Source: Yamagishiella unicocca (taxonomy: Eukaryota > Chlorophyta > Chlorophyceae > Chlamydomonadales > Volvocaceae). Taken from it: a DNA stretch of 64,000 nt. The stretch lies in contig BDSL01000102.1 of assembly GCA_003116995.1 (NCBI GenBank), positions 310,001 through 374,000 on the forward strand, written 5' to 3'. The notes beneath the pieces are model-generated. The model was given only the letters and a program-made list of their open reading frames with translations, was not told where the DNA came from and made no database searches. Shown here one piece after another: positions 57,601 to 64,000 of this stretch (positions are counted from its first letter, which is position 1; every line of letters begins with the position of its first letter). The position numbers were made by a program, and so were the translations under genes.

Positions 57601-60212
57601 TCCCCCCGTTGGTTGCTCGAGGCATGCAAGATTAAGCTGGTGACTACTGTGGAGCGGCTTGCCCGCGACAAGGACGACTACCTGGGCAGGGCGCTGGCAG
57701 CGCTACGCACCGAGGCGGCGCGCCTGGTGCCTGCTATAGCAGCCTCCATTACCGAGGAGCTGCGAGGAGGCGGAACAGGTGGCGGTGTCCGCCGCAACCC
57801 GGCGGGCGCCCTGGTGGCCACTGCTGGCGCAGGCGCACGTCCGCAGCCGTCAAAGTCGGCGCTGACGCTGTTCCCTGTGCTCCTGCACATGCTCACCAGC
57901 CCGCAGTTCCGCACAGCAGTGGTCACGGGGCAGCTGGTTGCGGACTTGGCCAGCTGGCTGACCATCACCTCGGGGCCCGCCGCGGGCGGCACCATCGGGG
58001 GAGGGGCAGGTGGCAGCGTGGCGGCATCGTCGGGCTCGTCGGGGGCCGCCATGCTGGCGGACTTCAAGACGACCCTGATGCACGTGCTTGAGGTGCGTGT
58101 TGTGTGCATAGTGGGCCAGTTTGTGGGTCACGCGGAGGCGTGTCCCAGGGCGCCACCGTCACTGATCAACCCAATGGCTGCAGTGCGCGCCCCGTACGGC
58201 TGTTCCAGTGTGTGATTAAGTGCCTGTCCTTTCTCAGTGAGACATGGCATAGACTCGCCGGTTGTCCTCCAGTGATCAGCCTTTCGTACATGGAAGCAAA
58301 TCTTTGCGCTCCATTCTATCGCATGGCAAGGGCAAAGCAAGGGCCATTGACCTATGGCAGCCCACCCTGACTTCCAACAACGCCCCGCCGCTGTTTGTGT
58401 TTTTCTCAGGCTCTGTGCCAGCAAGGCGAGCTGGTGCTGCAGCACTACACCGCCGTGCTGAACACGCTGCTGCCCGCCCTGTGCGGTGTCGTCAGCGCCG
58501 AGGCCGAGGGAGGGGACACCCGCTTCTTCTGCCTGCGGATGGTCAGTGACGTGCTGCAGACGCTGCTGCTGGACGAGGAGCTGTACGGCAGCGTGCAGCA
58601 GCGTAAGGAGGGCACCGGCGGTGTGGCCGCGGCGCCGATCGACCGAGTGCTGCGCTCGCACATCCTACCCCTGGTGCCGCGGTTGCTCCGCGATGAGGAC
58701 CCCATGCCGCTGTACGCACTGAAGGTATGTCAGATGGCGCTTAACGTTAGCGGGTCAGTTAGCCAACGTCAGAACATGATTGGTAAATGGCGGTGATTTT
58801 GCCCGCCGTGCACATGGTCATGTGCTTACCTCGACGCGTCGCTCTTCGAATCCTGCGATTCTGACCTTGTCGCCTTCACTGCCCCGCACTCTACAACACT
58901 CGCTTGGATCGCGTCACCCAAGCTGCTGGGCGGGTTGCTGGAGATCAACTTGTCTTACGTCTCTGACGTTGAGGCGATGGGCCTCGCAGCTCAGTTCTTT
59001 GAGTTCCTGTCCCTGGAGCACTCCAACAACAACGTTCACAACATCCGTCTCTGTCGCCAAATCATCGCGGCGGGCACTCTGCCGGTATCGCAGCTGGTCG
59101 AGCTGCAGGTCGCGGAGAAGGTGGGCAGGGTGATGGTTCGCGACAGATGGGCTAGGAGGTTGGTATTGGATGCCCTGGACTTAAATATAGCTGCGCCAAT
59201 GGCACAGTGCGGAGGGCCCCCTTAGGCGGCCTCGAAGGCAAGCCTTCTTTTGTCAGGTGCACTGATACTGCACACCGTCTAGACCTAGTTTCACCGCTTC
59301 GCCGGCCTCAGGTAGCGGCAGTGCTCGAGTACGCCACGAATAACGCGGTGGAGCCTTTCCTGGAGCCTGTTTTGGAGCTCGTCAACACCATTCTGCAGCG
59401 AGATGCGCTCGAGGTAAGGATAGTAACCCAAGGAAGCGGGGCCTAGAGGCACTGCGCGTGACGTGGGCCGCGGACGCTCTTGCGTGCGCTCTTGGTCGTT
59501 GGTCCCCATTCCCCCACTGCTTGCCGGCGTGTCCCTCTCTCACTGCTAAAACTGTGCATGTGCATGCGCCCCTCGTAACCCTCGCACGGCAGGTGTCGCA
59601 GGGCCGTTCGGACGGCTCTCTCGCCGCGGTGTTCCTTGAGCAGGCTGGCGTGCTCCTGGACAACTGCGCGCACCCCGACGTGCCCGTGTGCAGCTCAGCT
59701 GCCAGCGCCACTTCCAGCCTTGTGGCGCTGTTCCCGCAGCAGTGCGCGCCCTGGCTGCTGGCGCCCGAGAACGCGTCCGCACTGGCCACCGTGCTAGCGG
59801 GACAGCACTTGCTGCAGCAACCAGGGGCAGCGCACCAGAGCGTGGGCCAGGCAGCGGCCGCAGTGCCGCCATCGCTGCAGCAGCAGCTGCTGGAGGCTGT
59901 TGCGACAGCGCTCGAGGTGTGCAAGGCAATGGGATGAATCTGCGACGTGGTGCGGGAGGGCTGGTCGCTGTCACCGGGGAAGGCACTGTAGGATGGAATG
60001 TCCAATACGCTGATCACAACCCGTCCCGCTTACGGCTGTTTGATCCCGTGTTATCTTCCCCTGCATGACAGGTTGGGGGCGCCGGCACTCCATCAGACGA
60101 GTTGGCGCAGCTGTACGACGTGGTACGACAGTCGGCTGCTGGCTCGCAGGACCCCACCGTGCGCAGCATAGCGAGCGACGTAGCCAGTGCACTAGGAGCA
60201 GTGCTGCATTAG
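51695..60212 (+). CDS. ULK4: ULK4/RUNKEL-type protein kinase with HEAT/ARM repeats
   Basis: Twenty-one exons (51695-51708, 51780-51903, 51987-52039, 52139-52424, 52721-52913, 53235-53308, 53397-53540, 53844-54045, 54243-54885, 54968-55187, 55484-55637, 55753-55835, 56095-56262, 56578-56786, 57095-57418, 57597-58092, 58410-58724, 58923-59120, 59312-59413, 59593-59916, 60072-60212) join in phase to 1488 residues. Seen: the start MNNYHIYEKIGHGKHSTVYK, AIK with Lys33, catalytic-loop YCDLKPSN with Asp121, GTPCYMAPE and SDLWAIGCVLYE. Low-complexity sequence follows (about residues 375-575), then helical HEAT/ARM-like repeats to the end. Known: plant RUNKEL acts at microtubules in cytokinesis; animal ULK4 is a pseudokinase needed for motile cilia and works with the Fused kinase. 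Odd: the DFG motif reads GFG (139-141), so Mg-dependent catalysis is doubtful. Least certain junctions are 54885/54968 and 58923. Confidence 0.92.
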
Positions 60213-62714
60213 GGGCGCGCGAGGAGCATGCTGGCGAGTGAATGGGCGACGCTTTTGTTGGCACCGCCCCAAGGGGCCGATTCTTTGGAGGTCCGAGGTG
60301 TGAGGCAGTGCCGTGTAAGGTGACTCGTGCTGCAGGGGCCGAGCCCATGTGTGCACAGCGTTGTGTTCGTGGGCAGAGGAAGTGTAGGTCGCAGGGCGCA
60401 TGTAACCTCACATGTGTGTGCGGACCGCGCCCAGAGGCGCGCGTCAGCCGCTGGCGATACGCGATCAGCACCACCTGCCGGGCCACCGGCGAGCAGTGGC
60501 TGCAGTCAAGCAGGCGCATTTGGTAGGATGTTCACGGGCTAGCGGACACATCTGCCGCCCTACGACGCCCGTGTCCACATTGTAACGTAATCCTAGCGCC
60601 GCGAACGGCACTCTTTGACGATGCATTGGAGCACAACATAGTCCATGAGCAGCCGTTAGCCTTTAGGAGCCTCAACCATGCGTCGGCGTTTCGTGGACCC
60701 TGGCGCGAGGAAAAGGGGCGTGTGATGATGAAAAGATGTCAACACAAGGCCGAGCAACGTCCATGCTCTTGTAGTATCCCTCTACTGACCTATAGTGGCG
60801 AGGATCAGGACTAGGGGACAGATCCTTTTGAATCTATGCGAAAAGTGTCCCTGATGATTTTGGCGGGACATAATGTTTGGCGACGCCCGTTTAACACCGC
60901 GTAATTACGAAGCAGGACGAAGCAAATTGTCATAATGAAATATTCCGGCTGAATGGGCGAATGGGCTATTGATTACTACAAAGACCCTAAATCAGCGCCC
61001 ATGACGCTGTGCAGGGCGGATGCAAATTACGCTAATTGGGAGTGCTAAGACACGTAAGATGATGGGATGGCCATGCTATACACTTGTCTGCGAAACTTTC
61101 AAAGATGCTGGGCTTGAGCATTAGCTTGCATTGTGCCAAGACGACTGAGAACAAACTCACACCCACTCGTGTCCAGCTGATTATCCATTAAGTTTCAGTG
61201 CGTGATCCCACGTCGTCCTGACCCGAGCCGGACAATACGGACAAGATATCCCGTTATGGCCATGATCCGATACAAGCAATCCATGCGACGTCAATATCAC
61301 CAAAGCATGCGCTTGAAGGTCTAGACTGACTACGTCGCCAAACTTGAGCAATGCGGCTCCCGAGGCGTGCGCTGTCGCTGGCGCTATGTCACAGCAGGCG
61401 ACATATTTGCTGTGCCCATACGGCGCTCTTAAATCGATAACAGGTTCGATCTCGTAACTGGATAATACCTGATATTCAGTTACAGGGCGTCGTGTGGGCG
61501 TAGCAGATACGCCGCCTGCTCGTCGGGAACCTCCAGTAACAGCCTTTCAGAGCCGGGCGATGCAGAACCTTAGCTCAAGCACTTAATGAAGTGCAAAATA
61601 CTAATTAAACCTTCCCTTATATAGAAGCCAGGTTCCTGGCTTTAAAAGACCGTCACGCATACCGACGCATACGGTTTACCTGTAGTACCGGTACTGGACG
61701 TGCCGACGGATTTATTCGTATCCATAGGAGAGCTGCAGATCCGCTCTCATTTCCCGCTGCAATGGGAACAATTGTTTGTGTTTAAAGGCTCAAGTCAATG
61801 TGCACTATTAAGACGACTCCTTGCGAAGTGTAAGGGCTATACAACAAGTCGATGGATCTGAATTAGAGAGCACGCTATATATCCTCTTTGCAGCTCAGTA
61901 TTCGTCAAAGTAGATGGTGATTATTTGATTCCATCGTGCCGCTCGCCTCTGCCTTAGGGTCACTGCTTCATCAAACACCATACTGTACGTTTGCTGGTGA
62001 GCTCCGCTCCGTAATGAGGGAATCTAATCTGTTCCTTTCGTCTTTATGACATTGACTGCTGTTGCGATCAGCTATGTTTCGCGTGGGCAACAGCTGCCGC
62101 GTTGCCCGCCTGGAGTAGTCAAGCAGCCAGAGGCCCCACTTCGCTACACTTCCAACCGGCCAACCTGAATCATTATCTTGTAAAGGTCCCTGGCAGCCAA
62201 TAATCTACAGTTCGAGACGCGCCGCTGTTTTACGCCCGTATTCGTCGGATGGCTGACGGTGAGTATTCGAGGCACAAGCTGCAATGGGGGTGCGATATGG
62301 AAAAGGGCTTAGGTTATGGGCTGTCATGCTGTCTGGCGGGTCTGGGCCTCCGAATCCCCTAAACCTAGCTATTCGGTAGCTGCGCACCCGTGAGGGCCGA
62401 CAACCACTTAGCCATTGATCTCGATATTAGGGCGTACACATTATTTACGTCATGCATGGCTGCTTGCTGTTGCTTACGTGCAAAATGTTGTCTGTGCCGT
62501 CTAAAAGGCGACGCAGCACGTGCCCATGGAATGTTGGGCAAGCCGCGACACGTTGAGGCATCCCGCGAGCAGGTTAACTTACTCCTCCTTGAAAATCTGT
62601 GATGGGGTTTATTTAGAGCTGTGACAGCTATGCCGGCCACGGCTCATCTGCGAACGGATGCCCTGGTCAGACGTCCCCCGGATGGGTCAGACGTGCTCCC
62701 ATATTCCCTTGCAG
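60213..62714. other. Intergenic region, no gene recognised
   Basis: This holds the ULK4-type 3' UTR (to about 60420 or 60600). About 2 kb of relatively AT-rich sequence (60840-62400) follows with no long open frame on either strand and no tRNA fold. The first exon(s) and promoter of the partial gene at the window end probably lie at its right edge (62600-62714). Confidence 0.5.
60401..60405 (+). promoter_or_regulatory. Candidate polyadenylation signal TGTAA (ULK4-type gene)
   Basis: TGTAA lies 189 bases after the stop codon. A second copy is at 60581-60585. Confidence 0.5.
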
Positions 62715-64000
62715 GAAACGCCCATGCGGAGACATCGGACAGCCCCTCCCAGTGGCTACATACAGCAAGAATGCGAGAGGTGAGTGGAAAGGTAGGGACG
62801 CTGGCGGCATCACTACAGCGTGCAGCACAAGACTGAGACTGACCTGCCGTACAGTGGCCCCTTCCGTGGCATCAGCTGCTGCCGCTAGACGGCTCGGTGT
62901 GAAAAGCGGCCTGAAAAGCATGATTCGCATGTACAATGTGCGCCCGAGTCATGGTTACGGGGTAAGGCAGAAGGCCATTGAAACCTGCTAGCTCATCCCA
63001 CGACCCCAATCGCGCTCCCCCCCTGCCCTGGTACCCGTGTCCTCTCCCAAATACCGGTCTCACACTAGACTTTCGGTTCCTCCTCCTCCTCTTTCTCCTC
63101 CTGTGTCGCAAGACGCGTTTCTTTCGGTACCCCCGCAAACCGCAAACCGCCCTCCACGCAGGGACCGGCGTTCCTCCTCGACTGTCCCTTCAGCTTCCTG
63201 GACGCCTGCGACGATCCGACCGCGACTGACGTGGGCTTCAACAGCCCGCGGGCGAGGACCGGCCCCTTCCACTTCCTGGACGCGCTGCACGACACAACCG
63301 CCGACACGCAGTTCCGCGGCCCCCGGGCGCCCCAACCGAGCCCCGCATCACGCGATTTCAACATTTCCCCTTCCACCGGCATGCACCCGACCACTAGCGG
63401 CAAAAAACCGCACCCGCTGCCGCTGCCCACTTACCCTACCGTCGGAGCCGCGCCGCCAACTGCATTGTTTGGGTGCACCTCTCTTTCGGCACTACCTGAG
63501 CAGCTGTCAATGCCGAATTCGCCCATGCGGGATTTGCCGGACCAATTACACAGTACGATAACCACCACACGACATAAGCCGTACGTGGTAGACCGTACAC
63601 AGCTGCCGGGATGGCCCGATCGCGTTGCCGGCAAGCAGCTTGCGCCGGCGGCTCGGCGGTCCCCGGTGCCGCTGCCGCCGGGGCTGTACGCCTTCGGTTC
63701 CGCGTCCAGAGCCCAGCACGCAGAGGCGAAGGATTCCGGAGCAGCCCGTAAAGAGCAGCCGTCGAAGAGCACCATGCCCTGTCAGGCACCGGCGGGCCGC
63801 CACGGTTACTGCCAGGGTGCCGTCGTCGGAGCCCCAGGGCGCCCCCATGCTGCTGCTGCTTCCCCCGCTGTCAGGACCCGCCCTGACCCTCAGCTCCGGA
63901 CAGCTACCGCCGCCTGCGTAGCTGCCTCCGACGCTGTGCCCGACGGCGCTGCGCAAGTGCTTATGCCGGGCGGTGGCATGGCGAAGGCGGAGGGTGAAGC
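62715..64000 (+). CDS. Partial gene for a Pro/Ala/Ser-rich protein, runs off the window
   Basis: Three linked exons: 62715-62779, 62855-62961 and 63162-64000 and beyond. Consensus borders (CTTGCAG, GAGAG|GTGAGT, GTACAG, GGG|GTAAGG, CACGCAG) have matching phases. The third exon stays open for about 280 codons to the window end. Seen: a short basic N-terminal part (ARRLGVKSGLKSMIRMYN), the repeated phrase F.FLDA in FSFLDACDDP and FHFLDALHDT, then low-complexity Pro/Ser/Ala sequence with PYVVDRTQLPGWPDRV. Both ends are missing: the first acceptor is phase 2, so at least one upstream exon exists. I do not recognise a family. The frame lacks a stop inside the window. Confidence 0.6.

Noticed and set aside
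61430..61480. GGTTCGATCT, a tRNA T-loop-like sequence
   Set aside because: No matching acceptor stem, D-arm or anticodon arm can be drawn around it.

Overview
The window is nuclear DNA of a photosynthetic green alga, most likely a volvocine (Chlamydomonas/Volvox type). The evidence is GC-rich coding sequence, nearly every gene cut into many short exons by GT-AG introns, alanine-rich low-complexity proteins, TGTAA polyadenylation signals behind several genes, plastid fibrillin domains and a RUNKEL/ULK4-type kinase. I cannot name the species. I found no bacterial operons, CRISPR arrays, rRNA or convincing tRNA genes.

Layout from left to right. (1) 292-1874 (+): secreted class 3 lipase, 2 exons. 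(2) 3174-10197 (+): secreted or membrane-anchored sugar-1,4-lactone oxidase of the gulonolactone oxidase type, 15 exons whose phases all join to 848 residues. (3) 13564-22169 (-): giant Ala/Glu-rich protein ending in a PAP/fibrillin domain (here FBN-A). (4) 23004-25581 (+): coiled-coil protein, 10 exons, 375 residues. (5) 27321-34119 (-): second, paralogous fibrillin protein (FBN-B) with a LysM module and a membrane helix at its N-terminus. (6) 35720-40109 (-): TM9SF/EMP70 nonaspanin, 10 exons, 604 residues. (7) 42494-43063 (-): small unrecognised protein. (8) 46263-50716 (-): plastid-targeted protein with PPR-like helices and a C-terminal membrane/coiled-coil domain. (9) 51695-60212 (+): ULK4/RUNKEL-type kinase with HEAT/ARM repeats, 21 exons, 1488 residues. 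(10) 62715 to the window end (+): 5'- and 3'-partial gene for a disordered protein.

The most unusual part is the pair of fibrillin genes at 13.5-34.1 kb. They lie in the same orientation, separated by the coiled-coil gene. The exons I could place are all symmetric (phase 0 at both ends). The shared plan is membrane helix, long Ala/Glu-rich region, one or two 'LDRIR' segments, PAP/fibrillin domain and a tiny last exon, and FBN-B adds a LysM motif in front. About 745 bp of the fibrillin domain, introns included, is almost identical between the two genes while flanking exons have diverged, which points to recent gene conversion. FBN-A also carries about 26 tandem 17-residue repeats.

The genes do not form one pathway. 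Plastid lipid/membrane proteins, secretory-pathway proteins (lipase, lactone oxidase, TM9SF) and a cilium/microtubule-type kinase are simply neighbours. Exon borders were placed by hand from splice consensus and reading phase. Where phases did not fit (5' ends of both fibrillin genes and one exon of the 46-50 kb gene) this is stated.
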